This document shows positions 1 through 9,897 of a DNA stretch of 64,000 bases, one piece after another. The notes under the pieces were generated by a model. The model made no database searches and was not told where the DNA came from. It saw only the letters and a program-made list of their open reading frames with translations. Each line of letters opens with the position of its first letter. The first letter of the stretch is position 1. Source of the DNA: Xanthomonas sp. DAR 80977 (lineage in GTDB: Bacteria > Pseudomonadota > Gammaproteobacteria > Xanthomonadales > Xanthomonadaceae); assembly GCF_041240605.1 (NCBI RefSeq), contig NZ_CP162487.1, positions 3,355,001-3,419,000 of the forward strand, written 5' to 3'. Both the position numbers and the translations under genes were made by a program.

Positions 1-1365
1 ACGATCGACAAGCTCAAACCCACCCTCGGCACCCTGCACCTGTGGGGCATCGCCGTGGGCCTGGTGATCTCCGGCGAATACTTCGGCTGGAGCTATGGCT
101 GGGGCGCCGCCGGCACCCTCGGCTTCCTGGTCACCACCATTCTGGTGGCGGTGATGTACACCTGTTTCATCTTCAGCTTCACCGAGCTGACCACCGCCAT
201 CCCCAACGCCGGCGGCCCGTTCGCCTACAGCCTGCGCGCGTTCGGCACCGCCGGCGGGATGATCGCCGGCATCGCCACCCTGATCGAGTTCGTGTTCGCG
301 CCGCCGGCGATCGCGATGGCGATCGGCGCCTACCTCAACGTGCAGTTCCCGACCCTGGACCCGCGCCTGGCCGCGGTCGGCGCCTATGCCATCTTCATGA
401 CCTTGAACATCCTCGGCGTCGGCATCGCCGCCACCTTCGAACTGATCGTCACCGTGCTGGCGGTGATCGAGCTGCTGGTGTTCATGGGCGTGGTCGCGCC
501 GGGCTTCAGCGTGGCCAACTTCGTGCGCGGCGGCTGGGCCGGGTCGGACACGTTCAGCGTGGCGGCGATCGGCGGCATCTTCGCCGCGATCCCGTTCGCG
601 ATCTGGTTCTTCCTGGCGATCGAGGGCGCGGCGATGGCCGCCGAGGAGGCCAAGGACCCCAGGCGCACCATCCCGCGCGCCTACATCGCCGGCATCCTGA
701 CCCTGGTGACGCTGGCGTTCGGGGTGATGATCATGGCCGGCGGCGTCGGCGACTGGCGCACCCTGTCCAACATCAACGATCCGCTGCCGCAGGCGATGAA
801 GGCGGTGGTCGGGCATAACTCGACCTGGCTGCACATGCTGGTGTGGATCGGCCTGTTCGGCCTGGTGGCCAGCTTCCACGGCATCATCCTCGGCTATTCG
901 CGGCAGTTCTTCGCGCTGGCGCGCGCCGGCTTCCTGCCGCACGGCCTGGCCAGGCTGTCGCGCTTCCGCACCCCGCACCGGGCGATCCTGGCCGGCGGCG
1001 TGGTCGGCGTGGCGGCGATCTACAGCGACGGGCTGGTGCAGGTGCAGGGCATGTCGCTGACCGCGGCGATGATCACCATGTCGGTGTTCGGCGCGATCGT
1101 CATGTACATCATGAGCATGCTCAGCCTGTTCAAGCTGCGCCGCGCCGAGCCGCAACTGCCGCGCAGCTACCGCGCGCCGGGCTATCCGCTGGTGCCGGCG
1201 CTGGCGCTGCTGCTGGCGGTGGTGTGCCTGGCGGCGATGGTGTGGTTCAACGCGCTGCTGGCGCTGCTGTTCCTGGGCCTGATGCTGCTCGGCGCGGGCT
1301 GCTGCGCGCTGAGCCTGCGCGGCAACGGCGGCATTGTCGCCGCCGAGGCCGGCGGCGAGGCATGA
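1..1365 (+). CDS. eat: Ethanolamine permease (partial, 5' end outside window)
   Basis: An APC-superfamily amino acid/amine permease that would import ethanolamine across the inner membrane. The reading frame is open to the left edge and family members begin shortly before the first visible codons, so only a few N-terminal residues are missing; the GTG at 55 is not the start. About 454 residues are visible, with roughly twelve hydrophobic segments and the APC-like stretch GEYFGWSYGWGAAG near the first helix. It is followed about 50 bases later by eutB and then eutC, which is the basis for the substrate call. Family is seen in the sequence; ethanolamine specificity rests on context and family resemblance. 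Confidence 0.88.
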   Translation, partial: TIDKLKPTLGTLHLWGIAVGLVISGEYFGWSYGWGAAGTLGFLVTTILVAVMYTCFIFSFTELTTAIPNAGGPFAYSLRAFGTAGGMIAGIATLIEFVFAPPAIAMAIGAYLNVQFPTLDPRLAAVGAYAIFMTLNILGVGIAATFELIVTVLAVIELLVFMGVVAPGFSVANFVRGGWAGSDTFSVAAIGGIFAAIPFAIWFFLAIEGAAMAAEEAKDPRRTIPRAYIAGILTLVTLAFGVMIMAGGVGDWRTLSNINDPLPQAMKAVVGHNSTWLHMLVWIGLFGLVASFHGIILGYSRQFFALARAGFLPHGLARLSRFRTPHRAILAGGVVGVAAIYSDGLVQVQGMSLTAAMITMSVFGAIVMYIMSMLSLFKLRRAEPQLPRSYRAPGYPLVPALALLLAVVCLAAMVWFNALLALLFLGLMLLGAGCCALSLRGNGGIVAAEAGGEA

Positions 1366-1414
1366 TCGACGACACGGCGCCGGCGCCGCGCAGGCGCCGG
1401 CGGGAGGACCCGGC

Positions 1415-2809
1415 ATGAGCGGTTTCGCACACAGCGTCGGCGGCCAGACCTGGCGCTTCGACGACCTCAAGGACCTGCTGGCCAAGGCCACGCCGGCGCG
1501 TTCGGGCGACCGCCTGGCCGGGCTGGCCGCGGACAGCGAGCCGCAGCGGGTGGCGGCGCAGATGGCGCTGGCCGACCTGCCGCTGCGGCACTTCCTCGAC
1601 GAGGCGGTGATCCCCTACGAGGACGACGAGGTGACCCGGCTGATCGTGGACAGCCACGACGCCGCCGCGTTCGCGCCGGTGGCGCACCTCACCGTCGGCG
1701 GCTTCCGCGACTGGCTGCTGGGCGAGGCGGCCGACGACGTCGCACTGGCGGCGCTGGCGCCGGGGCTGACCCCGGAAATGGCGGCGGCGGTGTCCAAGCT
1801 GATGCGCATCCAGGACCTGGTGCTGGTGGCGCAGAAGATCCGCGTGGTCACCGCGTTCCGCAACACGCTCGGATTGCGCGGGCGGCTGTCCACCCGCCTG
1901 CAGCCCAACCACCCCACCGACGACCTGGCCGGCATCGCCGCCAGCGTGCTCGACGGGCTGCTGTACGCCAACGGCGATGCGGTGATCGGGATCAACCCGG
2001 CCAGCGACAACACCCAGACCATCTGCGAACTGCTGAAGATGCTCGACGCGGTGATCGCCGGCTACCAGATCCCGACCCAGGCCTGCGTGCTGACCCACGT
2101 CACCACCTCGATCGAGGCGATCGAACGCGGCGTGCCGCTGGACCTGGTGTTCCAGTCCATCGCCGGCACGCAGAAGGCCAACGCCAGCTTCGGCATCGAC
2201 CTGGCGCTGCTGCAGGAAGGCTACGAGGCCGGACTGAGCCTCGGGCGCGGCAGCGTCGGCGACAACGTGATGTATTTCGAGACCGGCCAGGGCAGCGCGC
2301 TGTCGGCCGACGCGCACCACGGCGTGGACCAGCAGACCTGCGAGGTGCGCGCCTACGCGGTGGCGCGCCGCTTCAAGCCGCTGCTGGTCAACACCGTGGT
2401 CGGCTTCATCGGCCCCGAGTACCTGTACGACGGCAAGCAGATCATCCGCGCCGGGCTGGAGGACCACTTCTGCGGCAAGCTGCTCGGCGTGCCGATGGGC
2501 TGCGACATCTGCTACACCAACCATGCCGAGGCCGACCAGGACGACATGGACGTGCTGCTGACCCTGCTCGGCACCGCCGGGATCAACTTCATCATGGGCA
2601 TCCCCGGCTCCGACGACGTGATGCTCAACTACCAGACCACCTCGTTCCACGATGCGCTGTACGCGCGCCAGGCGCTGGGCCTGCGCCCGGCGCCGGAGTT
2701 CGAGGCCTGGCTGGAGCGGCTGGACATCCTGCGCCTGGACAACGGCCGCTTCCGCCTCGGCCACGAGCCGCCGGCCGCGTTCCGGCGCGCGCTGGCGCAA
2801 CTGGGCTGA
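1415..2809 (+). CDS. eutB: Ethanolamine ammonia-lyase large subunit
   Basis: Large subunit of the adenosylcobalamin-dependent ethanolamine ammonia-lyase, which converts ethanolamine to acetaldehyde and ammonia in the cytoplasm. The 464-residue product has the usual EutB length. It carries the [20 protein letters not shown] active-site region around residues 290-310 and the C-terminal [19 protein letters not shown] block. The ATG at 1415 was chosen because GGGAGG lies 8-13 bases upstream and the protein then starts at the conserved N-terminus; an in-frame ATG at 1334 would overlap the permease gene. eutC follows after 11 bases, so the three genes form one operon. No microcompartment genes are visible, so this is the short, shell-free version of the pathway. 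Confidence 0.95.
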   Translation: MSGFAHSVGGQTWRFDDLKDLLAKATPARSGDRLAGLAADSEPQRVAAQMALADLPLRHFLDEAVIPYEDDEVTRLIVDSHDAAAFAPVAHLTVGGFRDWLLGEAADDVALAALAPGLTPEMAAAVSKLMRIQDLVLVAQKIRVVTAFRNTLGLRGRLSTRLQPNHPTDDLAGIAASVLDGLLYANGDAVIGINPASDNTQTICELLKMLDAVIAGYQIPTQACVLTHVTTSIEAIERGVPLDLVFQSIAGTQKANASFGIDLALLQEGYEAGLSLGRGSVGDNVMYFETGQGSALSADAHHGVDQQTCEVRAYAVARRFKPLLVNTVVGFIGPEYLYDGKQIIRAGLEDHFCGKLLGVPMGCDICYTNHAEADQDDMDVLLTLLGTAGINFIMGIPGSDDVMLNYQTTSFHDALYARQALGLRPAPEFEAWLERLDILRLDNGRFRLGHEPPAAFRRALAQLG

Positions 2810-2820
2810 GCGCGCCGCAT

Positions 2821-3648
2821 ATGCACGACGACAGCGAACGCTCCTCCCGCGCCGATCCCTGGGCCGCGCTGCGCCGGCTGACCCCGGCGCGCATCGCTCT
2901 GGGCCGCACCGGGACCAGCCTGCCGACCGCGGCGCAGCTGGATTTCCAGTTCGCGCATGCGCAGGCGCGCGACGCGGTGCACCTGCGCTTCGATCCGGCG
3001 CCGCTGGCCACGGCGCTGGACGCACGCGGTCGCGTGCACCTCGCCCTGCGCAGCGCCGCGGCCGACCGTCACCTCTACCTGCAGCGCCCCGACCTGGGCC
3101 GCCGGCTGAGCGAGGACGCCGCCGGCGAACTGCGCGGCCACGTCGCGCTGCAGCGCCGTGGCTACGACCTGGCCTTGGTGGTGGCCGACGGCCTGTCGGC
3201 GCTGGCGGTGCACCGCCACGCCACGCCGATGCTGGAACGCATCGACGCGCTGGCCGCAGCCGAGGGCTGGACCCTGGCGCCGGTGGCGCTGGTCGAACAG
3301 GGCCGCGTGGCGATCGGCGACGAGATCGGCGAACTGCTGGACGCGAGGATGAGCGTGGTGCTGATCGGCGAGCGCCCCGGCCTCAGTTCGCCGGACAGCC
3401 TCGGCCTGTACTTCACCTACGCCCCGCGCGTGGGCCTCAACGACGCCTGCCGCAACTGCATCTCCAATGTGCGCGAGGCCGGCCTGAGCTATGCGCAGGC
3501 CGCGCACAAGCTGGGCTACCTGATGCGCGAGGCATGCCGGCGGCAACTGTCCGGCGTGCAGCTGAAGGACCAGGCCGACACGCCCGCGCTGGCGGCCGCA
3601 GACGACACAGCGCGCAAGCCGCTGGGCAATTTCCTGATCCCGGAGTGA
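2821..3648 (+). CDS. eutC: Ethanolamine ammonia-lyase small subunit
   Basis: Small subunit of ethanolamine ammonia-lyase, which binds EutB and completes the cobalamin site. The 275-residue protein keeps the family's C-terminal block, with [18 protein letters not shown] and the [16 protein letters not shown] segment around residues 180-220. It starts 11 bases after the eutB stop codon. It is the last gene of the permease-eutB-eutC operon. No cobalamin riboswitch could be checked because the operon start lies outside the window. Confidence 0.95.
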   Translation: MHDDSERSSRADPWAALRRLTPARIALGRTGTSLPTAAQLDFQFAHAQARDAVHLRFDPAPLATALDARGRVHLALRSAAADRHLYLQRPDLGRRLSEDAAGELRGHVALQRRGYDLALVVADGLSALAVHRHATPMLERIDALAAAEGWTLAPVALVEQGRVAIGDEIGELLDARMSVVLIGERPGLSSPDSLGLYFTYAPRVGLNDACRNCISNVREAGLSYAQAAHKLGYLMREACRRQLSGVQLKDQADTPALAAADDTARKPLGNFLIPE

Positions 3649-4175
3649 GCTGGGTCCTGCCCGTCCGCGCGGCGGGCCGCAGCGGCGCAGGCGCGTCGGT
3701 GCTGGCGCAAGCGGCGGCCTAGGCCAGCGTCGGCGCTGCTGCGGCCCGCTTCGGCAACGCGCACGCATCGGCGCTGCCGACGTCAGCGCCATCATCCGGA
3801 AAATGCCTGACACCGTGTCAGGCGTCGCGCAGCGCCGTGGCGCAACGCAGCAGCCCGCGCGGGCGGCGCGCGACACCGCGGACTGACCTGGGATGCGGTT
3901 CCGGCCAGGCACTGCAACCGATCACGCGAGCCACGCCGCCGACGAAGGCGCCAACGCCCGCCTTCCCTGCAAAACGTGATCGCTCCGCCACAACCGGCAT
4001 TTGGCTGCGGCATCGAACGGCAACGCGTCCCGGCGCGCCTAGCATTCGCGCCGGCCACGCCATGGCCACCGATCGCCACCCTGCGGCCACCGGATGACAC
4101 CGGTATCAATCGACCGTCGACGACGCCGTGCAGCCGTGGCGCAGGGCCCACCACAACCGAGAGAGAGCACATGCC
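3649..4175. other. Intergenic region between eutC and pectinesterase gene
   Basis: About 530 bases without a convincing gene; reading frames here are GC-driven and show no family features. It contains the short perfect inverted repeat at 3806-3822, reported separately. The 3' part must hold the promoter and leader of the pectinesterase gene, but no clear -35/-10 pair stands out. Confidence 0.6.
3806..3822. promoter_or_regulatory. Short perfect inverted repeat
   Basis: CCTGACA and TGTCAGG arms separated by CCG. It lies about 350 bases upstream of the pectinesterase start and about 160 bases after eutC. There is no following T-run, so it is not a typical terminator. It may be an operator, but no regulator is implied. 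Confidence 0.3.
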
Positions 4176-5357
4176 ATGACCGCATCGCGCTGGTTCCAGA
4201 TTCCCGCCACCCTCGCCCTGGCCGGCGGCGTCATCGCCACCGCCTGGGCGCTGACCGGTACCGCCTCCCGGCCGCAGCTGACCAGTGCGGAGGCGGCCAA
4301 CCAGACCATCGCCAAGCACCTGGCCCAGGCTGGCAGCATCGGTGCACTGACGACCGACAACTGGAATCCCAGCGCCGGCGTCGCCCTGCTCACCGCCGAC
4401 TACGCGGTCGCCGCCGACGGCTCCACCCGCTACCGCAGCGTGCAGGCCGCGGTCGATGCCGCGGTCGCGGCCGGCGGCAGCATGCGCCGCTACATCAGCG
4501 TCAAGCCCGGCACCTACAAGGAAGTGGTGTGCGTGCCCGCGGCGGCGCCGCCGATCACCCTGTTCGGCCTGGGCAGCGCGCCGGCCGCCACCACCATCAG
4601 CTTCGGCAACGCCAACCCGACGCCGAAACCGAGCGGCAGCGCCACCCATCCCTGCGCCAGCAACGCCTCCAGCACTACGATCGGCACCTCCGACAGCGGC
4701 ACCGTCACCGTGCGCGCTGCGCAGTTCCAGGCGCGCAACCTGGCCATCGTCAACAGCTACGTCGAGGACACCTACGCCAGCAGCAACCAGTCGGCGGTGG
4801 CGCTGGCGCTGCGCGGCGACAAGGCGGTGCTGGAGAACGTGGCGCTCACCGGCAACCAGGACACCTTGCTGGTCAGCGCCGGCAGCGCCAACACGGTGAT
4901 CCGGGCGTTCTTCAAGGGCGGCAGCATCGAGGGCGACACCGACTTCATCTTCGGCTCCGGCGTGGCCGTGTTCTCCGGCAGCACGATCCGCTACACCGCC
5001 GCGCGCCGCGGCGCCGGCAACGGCGGGGTGATCTTCGCCCCCAGCACCCGCCCCGGCAGCGGCTACGGCTTCCTGGCCGTGGCCAGCACCTTCGACGCGG
5101 TCGGCGGCCCGTCGGCGAACACGGTGTACCTGGGCCGCGCCTGGGACGAGAGCGTCGGCAGCCTGTCCAACTACGTCAACGGCAGCTCGCCCAACGGCAA
5201 GGTGGTGATCCGCGAGTCCAGCCTGGGCGCGCACATCCGCAAGAGCGCGCCATGGAACGCGTCCACGGTCGGCCGGCCGTACTGCAGCAGCGGCTGCACC
5301 CAGTCGGCCAACCGCTTCTACGAATACGCCAACAGCGGCGCCGGCAGCGCCGACTAG
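4176..5357 (+). CDS. Pectinesterase (carbohydrate esterase family 8)
   Basis: Predicted pectin methylesterase, which removes methyl groups from homogalacturonan in plant cell walls and makes it accessible to pectate lyases. The family signatures are in order: GTYKEVV near residue 110, a QSAVALAL variant of the QAVAL block, QDTLL near 228 and DFIFG near 256 (the two catalytic aspartates), and LGRAW near 319 (the substrate arginine). The 393-residue protein begins MTASRWFQ and has a hydrophobic N-terminal segment that can act as a signal peptide or anchor. The start at 4176 is preceded by a GAGAGAGA purine run; a longer in-frame start at 4128 adds no hydrophobic or conserved sequence. A YbhC-like thioesterase is the alternative, but secretion and plant-associated content favour pectinesterase. 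Confidence 0.87.
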   Translation: MTASRWFQIPATLALAGGVIATAWALTGTASRPQLTSAEAANQTIAKHLAQAGSIGALTTDNWNPSAGVALLTADYAVAADGSTRYRSVQAAVDAAVAAGGSMRRYISVKPGTYKEVVCVPAAAPPITLFGLGSAPAATTISFGNANPTPKPSGSATHPCASNASSTTIGTSDSGTVTVRAAQFQARNLAIVNSYVEDTYASSNQSAVALALRGDKAVLENVALTGNQDTLLVSAGSANTVIRAFFKGGSIEGDTDFIFGSGVAVFSGSTIRYTAARRGAGNGGVIFAPSTRPGSGYGFLAVASTFDAVGGPSANTVYLGRAWDESVGSLSNYVNGSSPNGKVVIRESSLGAHIRKSAPWNASTVGRPYCSSGCTQSANRFYEYANSGAGSAD

Positions 5358-5502
5358 GGCGCGCCGCCGCTCCAGGAGCGCATCGCGCCGCTTGCGCGCG
5401 GGCACGGCACCAGCAAGCCGGCGGGAAACGCACCTGCGTCGGCACCCGCGATGCCATGGCCCCGGGCGCGCGCAGGAGCGGCGCTGCGGATGGGTCCGGC
5501 GC

Positions 5503-6204
5503 TCAGCCCAGGCCGGCCCACCAGGCGCGCCACAGCGTGGCCATCGCGCTCGGCGGCTTGCGCACGGCGCGGGCCTGCTGCGCGATCCGCGCACGCGCCA
5601 GCGCCGACACGATGCGCCGCGGCCGCGGCCCGTGCACGCGCCGCGGCCAGCGTTGCAGCAAGGCCTGCGCCCAGCGCTGCTGCGCCTGCGCCTCGTCGCC
5701 GCCGCGCAGCGACAGCGGCACCGCGGCGATGCCGGCGTCGGCCAGGCGCTGCGCCAGCACCTGCGTGGCCAGCGCCGCCGCCGCGTCGCGCTGGCCCTCG
5801 AACACGGCGCATTCGACCTGCGCCGCGGCCAGCGCGAACGCCTCCAGGCGCTCGTAGGCATGCGCCGGATCGGCCGCGGCCGCGCGCGAGGCGAGCAGCC
5901 CCGGCAAGGCCTCGGCCAGCTGCGCCCACGGCGCGGCGACCGGCTCCAGCACCCGTCCCAGCGGATGCCGCGAGCGTTGTCCGGCCCAGCTGCGCAATTC
6001 CTCGCCCCACCACGCCAGCTTGGCGTCGGCCGGCAGCGGATCGCCGGCGATGTTGAGGATGTCGTCGAATTCCTGCAGCAGCGCGAACCAGGCCACGGTG
6101 CGCGTGCGCTGCGGCGCCGGCACGAAGGTCTCGGCCACCGCCCATTCCGGCCAGCGGCTACGCCATTTGTCGAGGAAGGCATCCAGGGCGGAGGTGCTGC
6201 TCAT
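5503..6204 (-). CDS. Phytoene/squalene synthase-like protein
   Basis: A 233-residue protein resembling the all-alpha squalene/phytoene synthase family. The clearest trace is an aspartate-rich first motif, QEFDDILNIAGDPLP around residues 44-58, followed by a WWGEEL segment. The second aspartate-rich motif expected in active prenyl-condensing enzymes is not obvious, and the protein is shorter than true phytoene synthases (about 280-340 residues). It may therefore be a non-catalytic or divergent member. The gene is the last of a minus-strand run after the HAD phosphatase, with only 21 bases between them, so it is probably co-transcribed with ubiG. A link to isoprenoid or quinone metabolism would fit but is inference. 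Confidence 0.6.
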   Translation of the reverse strand: MSSTSALDAFLDKWRSRWPEWAVAETFVPAPQRTRTVAWFALLQEFDDILNIAGDPLPADAKLAWWGEELRSWAGQRSRHPLGRVLEPVAAPWAQLAEALPGLLASRAAAADPAHAYERLEAFALAAAQVECAVFEGQRDAAAALATQVLAQRLADAGIAAVPLSLRGGDEAQAQQRWAQALLQRWPRRVHGPRPRRIVSALARARIAQQARAVRKPPSAMATLWRAWWAGLG

Positions 6205-6225
6205 GCGATCGGGAATTCCGGAAGG

Positions 6226-6939
6226 TCAGGGACGCTGCGCCGCGCCGGGCCAGGCGTGCGCATCGAGCAGGTCGGCCGGCGCGGCGACCAGCGCATCGGC
6301 GCGCCAGGCCAGCGGGTCCTCGCCGTCCAGGCGATAGCCCCACAGCACCGCCACCGAGGCCATGCCGGCGGCGCGCGCGGCGAGGATGTCGCGTTCGTCG
6401 TCGCCGACGTAGGCGACCTGCGCCGGCGGCACGTCGATGCGCTGCGCGGCCACCTGCAGCGGCAGCGGGTGCGGCTTGCGCTCGGCCAGGGTATCGCCGC
6501 CGATCAGCACCGCGCAGCGCCGTTCCCAGCCCAGCTGCGGCAGGATCAGCCGCGCCAGGTATTCGGGCTTGTTGGTGACGATGCCCCACACGCAGCCGGC
6601 GTCCTCCAGCCGCTGCAGCAAGGCGGCGATACCGTCGAACGGCTGCGAATGCCGGCCGATCAGCGTTTCGTAATGGCGCAGGAAATCGGGAATCAGCGCA
6701 TCGCGCGCAGCGCCCGGCAGCTCGGGAAACGCCACGCCCAGCATCGCCCGCGAGCCCTTGGACACCACCGGACGCAGCTGCTCCAGGCTCAGCGGGTCGG
6801 CGCCATGCTCGGCGCGCAGCGCATTGGCCGCGGCCAGCAGATCCGGCGCACTGTCCAGCAGCGTGCCGTCCAGGTCGAACAGCACCGCGCGCGGGAAATT
6901 CCGGGATGCCCCGGCCTGCGGCGGCTGGGCGAAGCCCAT
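6226..6939 (-). CDS. mupP: HAD-family phosphatase, probably N-acetylmuramate-6-phosphate phosphatase MupP (often annotated Gph)
   Basis: A HAD hydrolase with all core motifs: LFDLDGTLLDS near the N-terminus (nucleophile and acid Asp), a downstream Thr, the NKPEYLARL lysine, and VGDDERDI near residue 175. Such proteins are commonly labelled phosphoglycolate phosphatase. The order mtaD-ubiG-this gene matches the Pseudomonas locus where this position is mupP, the MurNAc-6-phosphate phosphatase of the cell-wall recycling bypass, so that function is preferred by synteny. The ATG at 6939 (237 residues) was chosen; an upstream in-frame ATG at 6981 would translate a GGGATT repeat. Substrate cannot be decided from sequence alone. 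Confidence 0.75.
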   Translation of the reverse strand: MGFAQPPQAGASRNFPRAVLFDLDGTLLDSAPDLLAAANALRAEHGADPLSLEQLRPVVSKGSRAMLGVAFPELPGAARDALIPDFLRHYETLIGRHSQPFDGIAALLQRLEDAGCVWGIVTNKPEYLARLILPQLGWERRCAVLIGGDTLAERKPHPLPLQVAAQRIDVPPAQVAYVGDDERDILAARAAGMASVAVLWGYRLDGEDPLAWRADALVAAPADLLDAHAWPGAAQRP

Positions 6940-6964
6940 CACGCGCACGCGCGCCCGCTGTTGC

Positions 6965-6991
6965 CAATCCCCAATCCCCAATCCCGAATCA
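6965..6991. repeat. GGGATT-type intergenic repeat
   Basis: Three AATCCC units on the plus strand (GGGATT on minus) in the 49-base gap between ubiG and the HAD phosphatase gene. It slightly overlaps the end of ubiG, and upstream frames of the phosphatase read through it. It belongs to the repeat family seen at seven places in this window. Confidence 0.8.
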
Positions 6992-7708
6992 CGGCTTCAC
7001 CGCACACGCCAGGTAATTCACCTCGGTGCGCGTGGACAGCCGCGCGCGGTTGCGCCACGGCTCGTACAGCATGCCGCTGACGTCGTGCAGCTGCAGCTCG
7101 GCCTGGCGCAGCCAGGCCGCCAGCTCGGCCGGCTTGATGAAGTCCTGGTAGCGGTGGGTGCCGGTGGGCAGCAGCCGCGCCACGTATTCGGCGCCGACGA
7201 TGGCCAGCGCGAACGCGGCCGGGGTGCGGTTGAGGGTGGACAGGAACAGCTGGCCGCCGGGCTTGAGCAGGGTCGCGCAGGCGCGCACGATCGCCGCCGG
7301 ATCGGGCACGTGTTCGAGCATCTCCATGCAGGTGATCGCGTCGAAGCTGCCCGGGCGCTCGGCGGCCAGGTCCTCGACCGACTGCACGCGGTAGTCGACC
7401 TCCACGCCGGATTCGAACTGGTGCAGCCGCGCCACCTTGACCAGCTCCGGCGACAGGTCGATCGCGGTGACCTGCGCGCCCTCCTTGGCCAGCGCCTCGC
7501 TGAGCAGGCCGCCGCCGCAGCCCACGTCGAGCACGCTGGCGCCGCGCAGCGGCACGCGCTCGGCGACGTAGCGCAGGCGCACCGGGTTCAGCGCGTGCAG
7601 CGGTTTCTGCGGGCCGTCGGCGTCCCACCAGCGGGTGGCCAGCGCGCCGAACTTGTCCAGTTCGGCCTGATCGAAGTTGGCGGTTGGATTGGGAGCGGAA
7701 GCGGTCAT
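6989..7708 (-). CDS. ubiG: Ubiquinone biosynthesis O-methyltransferase
   Basis: SAM-dependent methyltransferase performing both O-methylation steps of ubiquinone synthesis. The 239-residue product has the SAM-binding [16 protein letters not shown] motif near residue 63, the EMLEHVPDP motif near 130, and the start [12 protein letters not shown] typical of UbiG. It lies 52 bases after mtaD and directly before the HAD phosphatase, all on the minus strand, probably in one transcript. Confidence 0.95.
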   Translation of the reverse strand: MTASAPNPTANFDQAELDKFGALATRWWDADGPQKPLHALNPVRLRYVAERVPLRGASVLDVGCGGGLLSEALAKEGAQVTAIDLSPELVKVARLHQFESGVEVDYRVQSVEDLAAERPGSFDAITCMEMLEHVPDPAAIVRACATLLKPGGQLFLSTLNRTPAAFALAIVGAEYVARLLPTGTHRYQDFIKPAELAAWLRQAELQLHDVSGMLYEPWRNRARLSTRTEVNYLACAVKP

Positions 7709-7760
7709 GGCGGCATCTCGGTTGGGCCGCGCGCGGATCGCGGCACGGCAGTGAAGCGGA

Positions 7761-9095
7761 TCAGGCGTGCACGCTGCGGATGCGCTCGCGCCACTGCCGC
7801 GCGTTGGCGACCAGCGCGTCGGCGTCCATGTCCACCAGCATGCGCTGCTCGAGCTTGCGCTGGCCGGCGATCCACACGTCGCTGACCTGCTGCCGGCCGG
7901 CCGCGTAGACCAGCTGCGACAGCACGTTGTGCAGCGGCTGGGTCTCCAGCGCCGACAGGTCCACGCAGATCAGGTCGGCCTGCTTGCCGACCTCGATCGA
8001 GCCGATCTTCTCGCCGAAGCCCAGCGCGCGCGCGCCGCCCAGGGTGGCCGCGCGCAGCGTGCTGGCCGCGTCCAGCGCGGTGGCGTCGTTGGCCACCGCC
8101 TTGGCCAGGATCGCCGCGGTGCGGTTCTCGCTGAACATGTCCAGGTCGTTGTTGCTGGCGCAGCCGTCGGTGCCGATCGCCAGGTTCACGCCCGCGCGCT
8201 GCAAGGCGCAGGCCGGGCAGAACCCGGAGGCGAGCTTGAGGTTGGATTCGGGGCAATGCACCACGCTGACCCCGCGCTCGGCGCACAGGTGGATCTCCGC
8301 GTCGGTGAGCTGGGTCATGTGCACCGCGATCAGGCGGTCGTTGACCAGGCCGAGCCGGTCCAGCCGCGCCAGCGGGCGCTGGCCGTACTGCTTGAGCGAG
8401 TCGGCGATCTCCTGCGCGGTCTCGTGGGTGTGCAGGTGCACCGGCACGTCGAGCTGGTCGGACAGCATGCGCACGCGCTCGAAGTTGGCGTCGTTGACCG
8501 TGTAAGGCGCATGCGGGGCGAAGGCGATGCCGATCAGCGGATCGTCGCGCCACTGGTCGTGCACCTCGCAGGCGCGTTCGAAGTACTCGTCGGAGGTCTT
8601 GGCCCAGGCGGTCGGGAAATCGATGATCACCGTGCCGACCCGCGCGCGGAAGCCGTGCTGCTTGTACACCGCGGCCTGCACGTCGGAGAAGAAGTAGTTC
8701 TCGTTGGCGCAGGTGGTGCCGCCGCGCAGCATCTCGGCGATCGCCAGCGCGGTGCCGTCGGCGACGAACTCCGGGCCGATCACCGCGGTCTCCACCGGCC
8801 AGATGTGCTGCTGCAGCCACACCATCAGCGGCAGGTCGTCGGCGATGCCGCGCAGCAGGGTCATCGGGTTGTGGGTGTGCGCGTTGACCAGGCCCGGCAG
8901 CAGCGCCGCGTCCGGGCGCGACACCGTGCGCGCGGCGGCGAAGCGCGCCTGCGCCTCGGCGCGCGGCAGCACCGCGACGATCTCGCTGCCGCGCACCGCC
9001 ACCGCGTGGTCCTCCAGCACCACCGCGTGCGGCTCGATCGGGACCACGTAGCCGGCTTCGATCAGCAGGTCGCAGGATTCGGGAATGGAGGTCAT
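7761..9095 (-). CDS. mtaD: 5-methylthioadenosine/S-adenosylhomocysteine deaminase (TRZ/ATZ family)
   Basis: Metal-dependent amidohydrolase of the TRZ/ATZ group that deaminates methylthioadenosine and related purines in methionine salvage. The 444-residue protein has the metal ligands of this fold: NAHTHNP near residue 68, a later HTHE motif, [12 protein letters not shown], and [14 protein letters not shown] with the terminal Asp. In Pseudomonas the neighbour of ubiG at this place encodes the methylthioadenosine deaminase, which supports this over guanine deaminase or chlorohydrolase. A chemical link to UbiG may explain the pairing, since both concern SAM by-products; that is inference. Confidence 0.88.
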   Translation of the reverse strand: MTSIPESCDLLIEAGYVVPIEPHAVVLEDHAVAVRGSEIVAVLPRAEAQARFAAARTVSRPDAALLPGLVNAHTHNPMTLLRGIADDLPLMVWLQQHIWPVETAVIGPEFVADGTALAIAEMLRGGTTCANENYFFSDVQAAVYKQHGFRARVGTVIIDFPTAWAKTSDEYFERACEVHDQWRDDPLIGIAFAPHAPYTVNDANFERVRMLSDQLDVPVHLHTHETAQEIADSLKQYGQRPLARLDRLGLVNDRLIAVHMTQLTDAEIHLCAERGVSVVHCPESNLKLASGFCPACALQRAGVNLAIGTDGCASNNDLDMFSENRTAAILAKAVANDATALDAASTLRAATLGGARALGFGEKIGSIEVGKQADLICVDLSALETQPLHNVLSQLVYAAGRQQVSDVWIAGQRKLEQRMLVDMDADALVANARQWRERIRSVHA

Positions 9096-9120
9096 CGCAA
9101 GCGCTCTGGAAAAGGAAGGA

Positions 9121-9774
9121 TCAGGTTGCCGCCTGGGCCTGGCCGATGCGGCGCCGGTACACGCGCATCACCACCCACTGCAGCACGAACACCGCCACGA
9201 AACCCAATCGCCCCAGCATGGGTGCGACCATCGCCAGCGGAATGCACAGCGCGAACACCACCGGCGCGACCGCCACGCGCAGCGTCATCGCCCGCGCCTG
9301 CAGCGCGCCCAGCCGCTGCGCCAGGCCTTCCTTGCGCACCGCGTAGGCATGCAGCAGGTAGGCGGCCAGGCCGATCGCGGCCAGATGCGCGCAATACACC
9401 GCGAACGCCTCGTGGCTGCCGAAGTAGTCCGAATACAGCGCGGTGGAAAACGGCAGCAGGCCGATCAGCAGCAACTGCAGCACGTTGAGCCAGATCAGCC
9501 GGTCGTCGAACTGGCGGATATGCCGGCACAGCTGCAGGTGCGACTTCCAGAACAGCGCGGTTACCAGGAAGCTCACCGCGAACCCGATGAACAGCGGCAA
9601 CATCCGGTGCAGCGCGGCCAGGATGCCGCCGGCGGCCTCGACCTCGGCATGCCCCGGCACCTTGATCTCCACCGCCAGCAGGGTGATGGCGATGGCGAAC
9701 ACCGCGTCGCTGAAGAACACGACCCGGTCGTGCGGGTATCTGCTGTCGGCGCTGTCGGCGTGGCTGGTCGTCAC
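9121..9774 (-). CDS. TMEM175-family (DUF1211) potassium channel-like membrane protein
   Basis: A 217-residue integral membrane protein with about six hydrophobic helices. The N-terminal helix has the family hallmark, VVFFSDAVFAIAITLLAVEI, whose FSD motif and hydrophobic filter residues define TMEM175/DUF1211 channels. Prokaryotic members have one six-helix unit and assemble as tetramers conducting K+. It lies 25 bases before mtaD on the same strand, so co-transcription is possible. Ion selectivity is not deducible here. Confidence 0.85.
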   Translation of the reverse strand: MTTSHADSADSRYPHDRVVFFSDAVFAIAITLLAVEIKVPGHAEVEAAGGILAALHRMLPLFIGFAVSFLVTALFWKSHLQLCRHIRQFDDRLIWLNVLQLLLIGLLPFSTALYSDYFGSHEAFAVYCAHLAAIGLAAYLLHAYAVRKEGLAQRLGALQARAMTLRVAVAPVVFALCIPLAMVAPMLGRLGFVAVFVLQWVVMRVYRRRIGQAQAAT

Positions 9775-9897
9775 GGAAATTCCTGGAAGCGGGGTCGGCC
9801 GGCACCGCCCCGCGGCGATCCGGCATTGCGATGCCTGGCCGCCGCACGCCAGCGCGCGGGCACGCCCGCGGCCGGCTGCGGCCGCGGGCGCGTCGGC

